Both the position numbers and the translations under genes were made by a program. Under the pieces are notes generated by a model. That model ran no database searches and was not told where the DNA came from. It worked only from the letters and a program-made list of their open reading frames with translations. Of a stretch of 64,000 nt of DNA, positions 46,098 to 54,667 are shown one piece after another (positions within the stretch are counted from its first letter, which is position 1; each line of letters opens with the position of its first letter). The DNA comes from Candidatus Fimimorpha excrementavium (GTDB lineage: Bacteria; Bacillota; Clostridia; Lachnospirales; Lachnospiraceae), in assembly GCA_018710785.1 (NCBI GenBank), contig DVJD01000074.1, forward strand, positions 32,011-96,010, read 5' to 3'.

Positions 46098-48308
46098 TTA
46101 CGCTTTGGCAGTTTTCTTTTCCAGCTTCTTTTTGTTTGATTTATTGTCCTTTTTCCCTGCGAATTTCACCTTCATCATATACCACATCGCACCCGTCAGG
46201 CATACCGATGAATATGTACCGGCCACAAGGCCTACAATCAGCGGAAGAGCAAATTCACGGATGGATTCTACACCGACAATATACAAAACAATAACCATAA
46301 TTACTGTGGTCACTGATGTATTGATACTTCTGGTCAGCGTCTGGCTGATGGACGTATTGACAAGTTCTGCCAGCTCCATCTGTTTCTTCTCCTTCAGATT
46401 CTCTCTGATACGGTCAAAGATTACAATGGTCGCATTGATGGAATAACCGACGATGGTCAGAATACAGGCGATAAACGTATTTCCGACAGACCAGCGGAAT
46501 ACGGCATAGCAAGTTACCACAATCATTACGTCATGAATCAGAGCAAGGACTGCGCTGGAAGCAAATTTAATATCCTTAAAACGGAACCACACATAGATCA
46601 GCATAAAAATTGCCGCAATGACAGCCGCTCTGACGGCAGATTTCTGCATCTCTCCGCTGACAGTTGCTCCGATATTGTCGTACGTAATCAGAGTCTCGTC
46701 CACACCGAAATTCTCCTGCAGCTTCTGATACAGTTCCTCTCTTTCTTCCTGTGTCAATTCCCTGGTCTTAATATTGACCTCATTGCTGTTCTGGACAGGT
46801 GTCATCTGAATGTCATTATCCTTCGTCACTTCTGCCACAACCGGTTTTACTTCATCATTCAGCTGATCGATGGTGTAGTTTTCATTGAATGTAACGCTGG
46901 TGGAGGTTCCTCCCTTAAAGTCCAGACTGTAATTCAGGGCGTCCCCTCTGACTCCATTGTATACCATGGTCCCGATCCCGATCAGAATGATAAGTCCTGA
47001 CAGAGCAAAACAGAACATTTTCTTCCCAAGGAAATTGATGGTTTTTTTGTGAATCACTTTTCCATAGAATTTCTCATCCTGCATTCCCATGGCATACAGG
47101 GCCTTAATGATCGTTCGGGTCACAAACAGGGCGGTAAACATGGATAATACAATACCAAGCGCCAGAGTCTGGGCAAATCCGCGCACCGTTCCGGATCCCA
47201 TGACATACAGCACTGCGGCAGCAATTAGAGTTGTAACATTTCCGTCGATGATAGCGGACAGTGCTTTGGAAAAACCGGTATTAATGGCCGTACTTACGTT
47301 TCTTCCCATGCCGATCTCTTCTCTGATTCGGGTGAAGATGATGACATTGGCATCCACCGCCATACCGATACTCAGGATGATACCGGCGATACCGGGAAGG
47401 GTCAGCGTTATCTCCTGGTTAAATGCTCCCAAAAGCACTATGATCATCCCGGTATACAGAATCAACGCGATGGACGCAGCTACTCCTGGCATCCGGTACA
47501 AAACAACCATAAATACAATGACAATGACCAGACCGATCACTCCAGCCAGCAAGCTTGTCTGCACCGCCTCTTCCCCCAACTTTGCTCCGACGACGCTGGA
47601 TCGAAGTTCCTTTAATTCCACAGGAAGGGCGCCGATGCGAATGGTGGAGGCCAGCTGATTGGCTTCTTCCAGACTGCTCATACCATTTATCTCACACGTC
47701 TCACTGTCAATCTTCTGCTCGCAGCGCGGTGCACTTACGATTTCGCCGTCATAGACAATATACAGGATTCCCTGCGTTTCTGCCAACTCCTCTGTCACTG
47801 CGGCGAATTTCTGGCGACCGTTTTCTGTTAATGTCAGCTGAACAATGTAGCGGTCTCTGGAGTCGGTCGCCTGACTATTCATATAACCCTGTGCATTTTG
47901 GATATCATTTCCATCCATCACCATGGTTCCTTCCGGATCATTGGCATCCGTACAGAAAATCAGCGTACCAGGTTGTCCCAATTCTTTCAGAATCTCATTG
48001 GCATCGGTCGCCCCCGGAATATCAATGGTGATTCGGTTGGAACCCTCCATATACACCTGAGATTCTGTGGAATAATTTTCCACACGATCCTGAAGTTTGT
48101 CCTTTGTGTCTTCCATGGACTGTTCCGACGGATTTTCTTCCACTGCTTCATAAGTGATGCTCACACCGCCGCGCAGATCCAGACCAAGATTAATATCAGC
48201 CATACTGCCGGACGCATCTTCTCCAATACCGAATATCGCGGTGTAAAGGATAAGCGCCGTCACTGCCAAAACCGCAATCAGACTGAAGATTCCTTTCTTC
48301 TTGCTCAT
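46098..48308 (-). CDS. secDF: Fused SecD-SecF protein translocase
   Basis: 736 residues, SecD and SecF in one chain. Twelve membrane segments in two six-helix halves. SecD half: GLDLRGGVSITYEA near 42, P1 domain to about 240, then membrane cluster with LTLPGIAGIILSIGMAVDANV. SecF half from about 430: SLDFKGGTSTSVTF and IVGYSINATIVIFDRIREN. Uses the proton or sodium gradient to help protein export. The next gene downstream beyond the terminator is tgt; the next upstream is scfB. Start follows AAAGGAG. Confidence 0.95.
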   Translation of the reverse strand: MSKKKGIFSLIAVLAVTALILYTAIFGIGEDASGSMADINLGLDLRGGVSITYEAVEENPSEQSMEDTKDKLQDRVENYSTESQVYMEGSNRITIDIPGATDANEILKELGQPGTLIFCTDANDPEGTMVMDGNDIQNAQGYMNSQATDSRDRYIVQLTLTENGRQKFAAVTEELAETQGILYIVYDGEIVSAPRCEQKIDSETCEINGMSSLEEANQLASTIRIGALPVELKELRSSVVGAKLGEEAVQTSLLAGVIGLVIVIVFMVVLYRMPGVAASIALILYTGMIIVLLGAFNQEITLTLPGIAGIILSIGMAVDANVIIFTRIREEIGMGRNVSTAINTGFSKALSAIIDGNVTTLIAAAVLYVMGSGTVRGFAQTLALGIVLSMFTALFVTRTIIKALYAMGMQDEKFYGKVIHKKTINFLGKKMFCFALSGLIILIGIGTMVYNGVRGDALNYSLDFKGGTSTSVTFNENYTIDQLNDEVKPVVAEVTKDNDIQMTPVQNSNEVNIKTRELTQEEREELYQKLQENFGVDETLITYDNIGATVSGEMQKSAVRAAVIAAIFMLIYVWFRFKDIKFASSAVLALIHDVMIVVTCYAVFRWSVGNTFIACILTIVGYSINATIVIFDRIRENLKEKKQMELAELVNTSISQTLTRSINTSVTTVIMVIVLYIVGVESIREFALPLIVGLVAGTYSSVCLTGAMWYMMKVKFAGKKDNKSNKKKLEKKTAKA

Positions 48309-48333
48309 CTCTCTCTTTCTCCTTTAATGATTT

Positions 48334-49692
48334 TTATTCTTCATCTGCAAGGGCAGCCTTAATCATAATCGCGCATTCCACACGTTTGCGTTCCATCTCA
48401 CACCCAATATCATAGGCGTCCGTTATGGAACCATGAAATTTGTAAGAGTTGGCTGCGCACCCGCCGCTGCAGTAAAATTTTGCAAAACATTTCTGGCATT
48501 TTTCTTTGGCATAAACATTGCACAGCTTAAATTCATCGCAAATATCTTTTCTTACAATGCCATCATCTACATTACCCAAGAGGAACTTTTCCTCTCCCAC
48601 AAACTGGTGACACGGATACAAATCTCCCCATGGAGTCACCGCCAGATATTCCGTACCGGAACCGCATCCGGACAGTCGCTTGGCCACACACGGCCCCTGC
48701 TCCAGATCAATCATAAAATGGAAGAAATTAAATCCTCTTCCCTCCTTTTTTCTCTTGATAAACTCCTTGGCCAGATTGTCGTATTCTTCCATGATCTTCG
48801 GAAGATCTTCCTCCCGAATGGCATAGGGTTCTTCCGGCAGTCCCACCACCGGCTCCACAGACATCTGCTTAAATCCCAAATCCGCAAAATGAATCACATC
48901 CTTGGAAAAATCCAGATTTTCTCTTGTAAATGTTCCGCGCACATAATAATTGGTCTGATTACGGCTCTCAGCAAACTTTTGGAATTTCGGCACGATCAGA
49001 TCATAACTTCCCTTTCCATTCCGGAACGGCCGCATCCGGTCATTGACTTCTTTTCTTCCATCCAGGCTGAGCACCACATTGCTCATCTCACGGTTGCAGA
49101 ACTCCATCACCTCGTCATTCAGCAATACGCCGTTTGTCGTCAGTGTAAAACGGAACTTTTTATTATGAATTTTTTCCTGGGAACGGCCGTATTCCACCAG
49201 CTGTTTTACAACATTCCAGTTCATAAGCGGCTCTCCGCCGAAAAAGTCAACTTCCAGGTTGACACGGTTTCCGGAATTTGCAATCAGAAAATCCAGTGCT
49301 TTCTTGCCGACTTCATAGCTCATCAGCGCTCTTCTTCCGTGATATTCTCCCTCTTCCGCAAAACAATACTTACATGCCAAGTTGCAGTCATGGGCAATAT
49401 GCAGGCACAGTGCCTTTACGACGGTGCTTCTATTCTTGAAATCGGTGATATACTCACGGTAAATATCAGGCGTATAAAGCAGTTCCGCATCTTTCAGTTC
49501 CTTTACCTCTTCGATGGCTTCCCCGATCTCTTCCTCCGTGTATTTATCTTTTAACAGATTTATAATCTCTTCTTTCCCTTTTTCCTCAAATAATGGGATC
49601 ACATCATATACCACATCATCCACCACATGAACCGATCCGGAGTTAATATCCAATACGATGTTATATCCATTACTCTTATACTGGTGAATCAC
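48334..49692 (-). CDS. scfB: SCIFF peptide radical SAM maturase
   Basis: 452 residues. Radical SAM cluster C103-NLA-C107-KY-C110, preceded by a peptide-binding N-terminal domain (about 1-85), and a C-terminal SPASM region with CGSGTEYLAVTPWGDLYPC and CQKCFAKFYCSGGC for auxiliary Fe-S clusters. It installs thioether crosslinks in the SCIFF peptide encoded just upstream. Start is a GTG at 49692, seven bases behind GGAGG; an apparent earlier TTG start would run through the ribosome site. The 26-base gap to secDF suggests co-transcription. Confidence 0.95.
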   Translation of the reverse strand: MIHQYKSNGYNIVLDINSGSVHVVDDVVYDVIPLFEEKGKEEIINLLKDKYTEEEIGEAIEEVKELKDAELLYTPDIYREYITDFKNRSTVVKALCLHIAHDCNLACKYCFAEEGEYHGRRALMSYEVGKKALDFLIANSGNRVNLEVDFFGGEPLMNWNVVKQLVEYGRSQEKIHNKKFRFTLTTNGVLLNDEVMEFCNREMSNVVLSLDGRKEVNDRMRPFRNGKGSYDLIVPKFQKFAESRNQTNYYVRGTFTRENLDFSKDVIHFADLGFKQMSVEPVVGLPEEPYAIREEDLPKIMEEYDNLAKEFIKRKKEGRGFNFFHFMIDLEQGPCVAKRLSGCGSGTEYLAVTPWGDLYPCHQFVGEEKFLLGNVDDGIVRKDICDEFKLCNVYAKEKCQKCFAKFYCSGGCAANSYKFHGSITDAYDIGCEMERKRVECAIMIKAALADEE

Positions 49693-49722
49693 AACATTTC
49701 CTCCTCTGAACAATCACATTGC

Positions 49723-49752
49723 AAAGCCGAGGGGGGAATCCCCCTCGGCTTT
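49723..49752 (-). terminator. Hairpin between scfA and scfB
   Basis: Arms AAAGCCGAGGGGG and CCCCCTCGGCTTT are perfectly complementary. The U-run is short, so it probably lets some transcription through into scfB, keeping the precursor in excess over its maturase. Confidence 0.7.
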
Positions 49753-49779
49753 CGGTTGTCTGCTTTCATTTCCTGCTGA

Positions 49780-49923
49780 TTATTTGTTATTTTCGCAGCT
49801 CTGATTTCCTACTGTACAGGATGTCTTGCAGGCTGACTGGCAGGATGTCTGACATTCTCCGCATCCGCCCTTCTTCATTGTATTCTTTAATGTCTTTGTC
49901 GTTAACGTCTTTACTCTCTTCAT
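49780..49923 (-). CDS. scfA: SCIFF peptide precursor (six cysteines in forty-five residues)
   Basis: 47-codon gene. Leader MKRVKTLTTKTLKNTMKKGG, then a core with six Cys (positions 21, 24, 28, 32, 36 and 43) in CGECQTSCQSACKTSC and SCENNK. This is the widely conserved clostridial ribosomal peptide modified by ScfB to carry Cys-derived thioethers; its cellular role is unsettled. GGAGG lies seven bases before the ATG. A longer open frame in another phase covers the same DNA and is a shadow. It lies directly before scfB. Confidence 0.93.
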   Translation of the reverse strand: MKRVKTLTTKTLKNTMKKGGCGECQTSCQSACKTSCTVGNQSCENNK

Positions 49924-49991
49924 GATTCATCCTCCATATATTATAAAAATCACGCGGTTTTTGTTCTCTTTCCCGCCGTAATATCATTATC

Positions 49992-50020
49992 AGTATACCA
50001 TATCCTTTTTGTCTTCGCAA
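49992..50020 (-). promoter_or_regulatory. scfA promoter
   Basis: TTGCGA (complement of 50015-50020), 17-base spacer, TATACT (complement of 49992-49997) with an upstream TG (extended -10). About 70 bases before scfA. Confidence 0.6.
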
Positions 50021-50151
50021 TTACTTTTCACCAGTTTCTTCAAGATTCTCCCCCCAGACGATTCCGGCCGATTCCCCTCTGACAGTCATCGGAAAACATA
50101 TTTTTCCCTTCTCTTTCATATAATACAGCATAACCCACTCAGGAGGGATTT

Positions 50152-50514
50152 ATGAAACCTAACCCGAACGTTCTTGCATTTCTCAAAAGCCTGTTTTTTA
50201 CATATATACTGACAGGCATTCTGCTGTTTGTTCTGGCATTTCTTTTCTATAAAATGAAAATGCCCCAAAGCCAGCTTCGCATCGGTATTTATGCCATCTA
50301 TATCATTTCCTGTCTGACCGGCGGTTTCATCATTGGAAAAACCATGCAGCACAGAAAATTCCTGTGGGGCATGGCTTTCGGTATTCTTTATTTCTTAATT
50401 CTGATGCTGCTGTCCTTCATCATCCAGAAAGAAATCGTGCAGGGAATTGCCTCTTCCATCCTCATAATGGCCATATGCGCCGTCTGCGGTATGGTCGGGG
50501 GCATGATCAGCTGA
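50152..50514 (+). CDS. TIGR04086-type membrane protein
   Basis: 120 residues, four membrane segments (about 13-32, 42-62, 68-88 and 98-118). A small integral membrane protein of unknown function repeatedly found near yajC and SCIFF genes in Clostridia. AGGAGG before the ATG. Divergent from scfA and convergent with the CARF gene (three bases between stops). Assignment is by size, topology and location. Confidence 0.75.
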   Translation: MKPNPNVLAFLKSLFFTYILTGILLFVLAFLFYKMKMPQSQLRIGIYAIYIISCLTGGFIIGKTMQHRKFLWGMAFGILYFLILMLLSFIIQKEIVQGIASSILIMAICAVCGMVGGMIS

Positions 50515-50517
50515 CCC

Positions 50518-51714
50518 TCACGTCGGATTGGCAATCCACTCCAACTGTTTCAGAAAGTTTTTCTGCGGGAGGTCATAGCGGTCCAGCACCTCTATTCCAA
50601 GGCTTCTGGCGCTCTCTGCGGTGGCCGGATGAGCATATCTGACATCTTTTGTGGTCACAATCAGCATCTTTGAAAGCCTTCCGCCGAACTTTCTGGCCTG
50701 CATATACAATCCTTCCAGATCCTGCCTCGTCGGCGCATTGACTGTGCATTTCACAAAGATGGGGATAATTCCCTTCATCAACAGCAGATCAATTTTGCTG
50801 GCAACATTATGGTATTGCCGACTGATCTCATCCGAATCCACCATAAGGCTGATCCGTACTTCATCAAACAGGCCGGATGACATCGCCATGGCATACATAT
50901 ACAGGAGCAGGCTGGATTTCATCTTTGTCACACACCGTTTGATTGCATCATTCTTGAACAAAATATGTACCATATTGTTTTCTGTATAAAAATATTGGAG
51001 AATACCGATCTTTTTCCACTCCTCCAAAAGTCTTCCGTCATTTTTATACATTCTTTTATACGCATTGATCATGGTGGGAGCCAGAATTGCGAGAGAAGAC
51101 GATGGATTTCCATAGTGTTCATTCACATATTCCAGATATTCCATCTGATTATGCCAGCTGTCCGGATTTTGAAGATACAGATCCCATACCTTTCGAATGT
51201 CGTCCTGAAATTGTTCTTCTTTCCAGGTTTCTTCAAAATTCCCGTATCGGTATACACTTCCGCCGGTGATACGGAACAGTTCTTTGGATGTCAGAGACGG
51301 CATCTGAAATTCTCTGGTCAATTTCTCACATCCGAACAGATCCACCATCTTTCTGCTGGAAAAATCAATGAAAAATCCAGGTGTATGATGATCCCTGGCA
51401 TACATACTGACAGCAAAGAATAAAATTCCGCTGCCGCCCGTAAAGTCAATCACGCAGTCTTCGTATTGGCCGAGTATTTTTTCCAGTTCCTTTCTGATAT
51501 CTGCCAATTCTGTCGATTCAATTTCATAAAAAATGGCACTTGACACTGGTTTCTGGCTGTTCAGAAACCGGCGAATCCCACCTTCTCTGTTGCCGTCCAC
51601 CATTCCATTGACACTCTCATCCCAAAGATAAATCACTCGTTCCGGATGAATCGCAATCGGAGCAAGGATATTTTCAATCGCTTCATTATCATACAGTTCG
51701 ATCAATGTTTTCAA
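50518..51714 (-). CDS. CARF-domain / DUF1887 protein, Card1-like, nuclease residues degenerate
   Basis: 398 residues. The N-terminal half matches the CARF-like fold of Card1/Can2: VIDFTGGSGILFFAVSMYA (about 88-106) corresponds to NITGGTKIMSLAAF in Card1. The C-terminal half matches the DUF1887 restriction-endonuclease-like domain, but where Card1 has NELD ... ECK this protein has SKID (306-309) ... KCT (322-324), so the acid and lysine of the PD-(D/E)xK site appear lost. Later SARSLGIEVLDRYDLP resembles the RAKEFGID end. No CRISPR or cyclic-oligonucleotide synthase is nearby. Start is a TTG at 51714, eight bases behind GGAGG. Function unknown; probably a ligand-sensing, nuclease-dead protein. 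Confidence 0.72.
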   Translation of the reverse strand: MKTLIELYDNEAIENILAPIAIHPERVIYLWDESVNGMVDGNREGGIRRFLNSQKPVSSAIFYEIESTELADIRKELEKILGQYEDCVIDFTGGSGILFFAVSMYARDHHTPGFFIDFSSRKMVDLFGCEKLTREFQMPSLTSKELFRITGGSVYRYGNFEETWKEEQFQDDIRKVWDLYLQNPDSWHNQMEYLEYVNEHYGNPSSSLAILAPTMINAYKRMYKNDGRLLEEWKKIGILQYFYTENNMVHILFKNDAIKRCVTKMKSSLLLYMYAMAMSSGLFDEVRISLMVDSDEISRQYHNVASKIDLLLMKGIIPIFVKCTVNAPTRQDLEGLYMQARKFGGRLSKMLIVTTKDVRYAHPATAESARSLGIEVLDRYDLPQKNFLKQLEWIANPT

Positions 51715-51866
51715 CTCACGCACCTCCTTTCACCATGGTGCACAACTTCGGTTTCTCTTTTCAGGCAATCACCGCTTTCATTGGTCCTTCTACCAGTAGA
51801 ATAGCAGAATATTCCCTAATTGTCAAAACATATTTAGGAAAAATCGAATTATTTTCAAACCATTTC

Positions 51867-51966
51867 AAAAGGCTGCAGGCCATTTTCCTCACCGCACCTT
51901 TGCGGATCACAGCATAAGAGGGTTCGTCCCACCCATGCCTGCATGAAAATCAGCTTGCAGCCTTTT
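51867..51966 (-). ncRNA. Candidate structured RNA upstream of the CARF gene
   Basis: An 11-base closing stem AAAAGGCTGCA/TGCAGCCTTTT (51956-51966 with 51867-51877) is extended by TTTTC/GAAAA pairing and encloses two further hairpins: GGGT-ACCC around 51920-51934 and CCGCA-TGCGG around 51891-51904. A four-way-junction-like shape of 100 bases. It lies between a secreted-type protein gene and the CARF gene, both on the minus strand, and ends with TTTTG. It may be a terminator of unusual complexity, a riboswitch or a repeat. No known family was recognised. Confidence 0.45.
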
Positions 51967-51975
51967 CTTTTATTC

Positions 51976-52842
51976 TTATTCTTCTGCCGTCTCTTCTTCT
52001 GTATCCCCGACGGAATCGGCTGCGGTCTCTTCCCCGCTCTCTTCCGTCCCGCCGGTTTCTTCCTGCTCGTACATCTCAAGACTGCCCCTATTCAGCATAT
52101 CAACCAAATCGCTGAGTTCCTCGCTGGAATTGCATGCCTGAATATATCGATTATTGACATCGGTATATAATTGTCTGACATCTGATCGGTTTCTAACCTC
52201 TTCCAGATATGTATTCATATCCTCATCCACAGGGTGCATGTCAATATACATGGTGCCGTCATCCCTCTGGCGGATAATGAAACGATCCAGAGACGGTGCG
52301 GTCTGATCCACATTCAAAAACTTGATATCATAAGAGATATAGGTCACCCAGGAAGAATCATCCAGACCATCAATCACATAACAGATAATATTCTGATAGT
52401 CCATTATAATTTCATTGATCTGCTGCAAATGCTCCTCCGTAACCGGATTTGGGGTGTCCACGATCTGATTCAGCGTATCGGCATCTCCTTCTTCCTCTGC
52501 CTGGAAATACGTCTGTATCAAATTCAGAATTTTCTGGTTGGTATCCAGTTCCCCAGCGCTCTGGGTCTCACCGTTTTCCTGATCCTCGGCGTCCGCCCCC
52601 TCAGTCAAAGTCAGCACCTGCATGGAGCCTTCCTGGTTCTGACCGGAACCGTCCTGTATGGCTCCCGTCTGCTCTGCCTGTGTTTCCTGGGCAGTTTTTC
52701 CTCTCTCCTCGTCCTTTTTATCCGTAATCACGATCACAGCCACAATCAATACAGCGGCAATGATAACAATGATAATATATGGCAAAAACTGTATCAGCGG
52801 GTTTTTCTTTTTTTTCCTCAGCGGTCGTCTTTTCTGTTCCAT
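51976..52842 (-). CDS. Membrane-anchored protein of unknown function
   Basis: 288 residues. Basic N terminus (RRPLRKKKKNP), one membrane helix (about 18-41), a low-complexity Gln/Glu/Gly linker (about 45-98), then a globular domain of about 150 residues beginning NQKILNLIQTYFQAEEEGDADTL that has the look of an NTF2-like or SnoaL-like fold, and an acidic Glu/Thr-rich tail (about 260-288). Probably exposed outside the membrane. Not recognised beyond this; similar proteins are seen in Lachnospiraceae. AGGAGG before the ATG. Confidence 0.6.
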   Translation of the reverse strand: MEQKRRPLRKKKKNPLIQFLPYIIIVIIAAVLIVAVIVITDKKDEERGKTAQETQAEQTGAIQDGSGQNQEGSMQVLTLTEGADAEDQENGETQSAGELDTNQKILNLIQTYFQAEEEGDADTLNQIVDTPNPVTEEHLQQINEIIMDYQNIICYVIDGLDDSSWVTYISYDIKFLNVDQTAPSLDRFIIRQRDDGTMYIDMHPVDEDMNTYLEEVRNRSDVRQLYTDVNNRYIQACNSSEELSDLVDMLNRGSLEMYEQEETGGTEESGEETAADSVGDTEEETAEE

Positions 52843-52922
52843 TTCTACCTCCTGCTTTATTATTTTATAATTCTATCAAATCAGACAAAAAAAAGCAACC
52901 TCCCATATTTCAGAGAAATCTT

Positions 52923-53801
52923 TTAACTAAAATACTTCTCTTTTATCACTGGAATCGGCATGTTCTTTCCTGTCCACAGGAAAAAGGCTTCCGCTCCCTG
53001 GTAAAGCAGCATGTATAAACCATTGAACACCGGACATCCGGCCTGTTTTGCCATCTCCAGTAGCCGTGTCATCCGGGGATTATAAATAATATCGGAGACC
53101 ACCAGATTTTTGTGGAACACCCCCGGGTCTTTTATCAGGCATTGGCCTACATTCGGCGCCATCCCCACGCTCGTCCCATTTACCAGCAAATAAGACGTAC
53201 CGATTTCTTCCCTCAGCCTGTCTTCTTCATAGTCACCGCTGCTGGCAATCAGTTTTACCCGGCAGGCCGTCTGCTCATTGAGGCGGTTTACAATCTCCAC
53301 TGTCCTCGCATAAAACCGGCTGGATTTCCGGCAGAAAACAGCCAGTTCAGAGACGCCGTCCAGCGCTGCCTGGACAATGATGGCCGTCGCGGCGCCTCCT
53401 GTCCCAAGCATCGTCATTTTCTTTCCTATCACGTCATATCCGGCATCTTTCACTGCCATCATGTAACCGGTGCCGTCTGTTATATGTCCCGTCAGCACGC
53501 CCTCATCATTAACCACCGTATTGACTGCCCCTATGATCCTTGCGGCCGGAGACAAATGATCACAGAGTTCTGCCATTTTATTTTTATCCGGCCACGTGCA
53601 GTTCCACCCCCTGGCTCCCAGAACCTTCAATGCCTCTACTGCCGAAGGAAGTTCTTCCTCTCCGATGTCAAAGCACAAATAGGCGTAGGGAAGTTCCAGC
53701 TGCGCAAATGCCTCGTTATGCATCATGGGCGAGATACTGTGTTCCACCGGTCTTCCCAAAAGCCCTGTCAGTCTCGTCTTTCCTGTTATTGTAGCAAGCA
53801 T
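52923..53801 (-). CDS. aroE: Shikimate dehydrogenase
   Basis: Reduces 3-dehydroshikimate with NADPH in the shikimate pathway. 292 residues. Substrate site HSISPMMHNEAF near 22-33 and the catalytic Lys in NCTWPDKNKM (usual NVTxPxK) near 75; NADP loop LGTGGAATAI near 140; NGTSVGM and GLYMLLYQGAEAF near the end. aroK lies about 2.3 kb upstream on the same strand. AAGGAAGG precedes the ATG. Confidence 0.93.
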   Translation of the reverse strand: MLATITGKTRLTGLLGRPVEHSISPMMHNEAFAQLELPYAYLCFDIGEEELPSAVEALKVLGARGWNCTWPDKNKMAELCDHLSPAARIIGAVNTVVNDEGVLTGHITDGTGYMMAVKDAGYDVIGKKMTMLGTGGAATAIIVQAALDGVSELAVFCRKSSRFYARTVEIVNRLNEQTACRVKLIASSGDYEEDRLREEIGTSYLLVNGTSVGMAPNVGQCLIKDPGVFHKNLVVSDIIYNPRMTRLLEMAKQAGCPVFNGLYMLLYQGAEAFFLWTGKNMPIPVIKEKYFS

Positions 53802-53817
53802 TTTATCCTTCCTTTCT

Positions 53818-53853
53818 GTAAAAGCACAGGGGAAATGCCCCGTTTTCTTTTAC
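53818..53853 (-). terminator. Terminator at the end of the DUF5688 gene
   Basis: Arms GTAAAAG and CTTTTAC enclose an inner GGGG/CCCC stem; the hairpin overlaps the stop codon of the upstream gene and lies just before aroE. Confidence 0.6.
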
Positions 53854-54500
53854 ACGATTATTGTACCTGATTTTTTCGAATATTGGTAGACTCTATTTGA
53901 CAAAATATCCGAACAGGGCACTTCTTTTTTATTGATTTCTTCCACCATTTCCTGGAGGAATTCCTTTTTTTGCCCCTGAAACGGCAGCAGGATCACTTCG
54001 TGGATGCTGGACGGCAGAATATACAAATCGGCGCCTACACGGGCAGAAAAACGCTCCAAAACCCCTTCATACAACATTGCGGCTGCACCGAGATATCCGC
54101 GGCTGTTGGTCAGCACATAAATCTCTTCCTCCATCACTCGTTTTTCTTCCGTCGAGAGAAAATCGCGCAGAAACTCCCCCATGGGCCGCAGGCACACCGG
54201 CAGGAGGCGCGGCGTATTTTCCCTGGCTGCTGCAAACAGCTCCTCTTCCTGTTTTTTCCACAGATTCAAATGCTCGCATGTCACTGGGATCAGGCAATCC
54301 TCACCTTTTTCATTTTTCCATAAAATACCGTACATCAGCGTCATATCGCCAATCATCCTGTATGGAGCCCGAATACACCTGTCTTTCTCGGCATAAAGCG
54401 ATGTAAAATAAAATATAATTTGTTCTTTCAATAATGGGAATTTATCAAAGATTTGTTCTAAAAATGGATGATAAAAAATATAGTTCTGTTTATAATTCAT
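53850..54500 (-). CDS. DUF5688-like protein
   Basis: 216 residues, soluble. The segment MTLMYGILWKNEKGEDC and the motif DLYILPSSIHEVILLP near 165 match DUF5688, a family of unknown function found mostly in gut Clostridia, usually in longer proteins. No catalytic residues can be named. The ATG at 54500 has GGAG upstream; an open extension further upstream runs through the tRNA gene and is not coding. It lies directly behind a tRNA-Arg gene. Confidence 0.65.
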   Translation of the reverse strand: MNYKQNYIFYHPFLEQIFDKFPLLKEQIIFYFTSLYAEKDRCIRAPYRMIGDMTLMYGILWKNEKGEDCLIPVTCEHLNLWKKQEEELFAAARENTPRLLPVCLRPMGEFLRDFLSTEEKRVMEEEIYVLTNSRGYLGAAAMLYEGVLERFSARVGADLYILPSSIHEVILLPFQGQKKEFLQEMVEEINKKEVPCSDILSNRVYQYSKKSGTIIV

Positions 54501-54556
54501 CTGGAATCTCCTCTCCCGATTCGTTTCAAAAGAGAAGATGACTTCCAATGGAGAAT

Positions 54557-54628
54557 TGCGCCTGAGAGGAGTCGAACCCCCGCACACAGATCCGGATTCT
54601 GCTGCTCTATCCACTGAGCTACAGGCGC
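54557..54628 (-). tRNA. tRNA-Arg (CCG)
   Basis: Seven-base acceptor stem GCGCCTG/CAGGCGC plus discriminator A, D arm GCTC/GAGC, anticodon stem GCAGA/TCTGT with loop ATCCGGA (anticodon CCG, reads CGG), T loop TTCGACT. CCA is not encoded. Between efp and the DUF5688 gene. Confidence 0.95.
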
Positions 54629-54635
54629 ATGGTAA

Positions 54636-54660
54636 TCCCTGTCTGAGCCTCAGACAGGGA
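54636..54660 (-). other. Hairpin between efp and tRNA-Arg
   Basis: Eleven-base perfect arms TCCCTGTCTGA and TCAGACAGGGA with a three-base loop, eight bases after the efp stop. No U-run follows, so it may be an RNA processing site that separates efp mRNA from the tRNA, or a weak terminator. Confidence 0.55.
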
Positions 54661-54667
54661 GTCTGCA

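Noticed and set aside
49787..50020. A 77-codon frame upstream of scfB
   Set aside because: It overlaps scfA in another phase; the SCIFF sequence and ribosome site support the 47-codon frame.
50518..51714. CRISPR-Cas locus around the Card1-like protein
   Set aside because: No direct repeats, cas genes or cyclase are visible in the window.
51867..51966. Guanidine-II (mini-ykkC) or c-di-GMP riboswitch
   Set aside because: The GGGACGA loop is only superficially like the ACGR tetraloops and is not repeated; the c-di-GMP consensus is absent.
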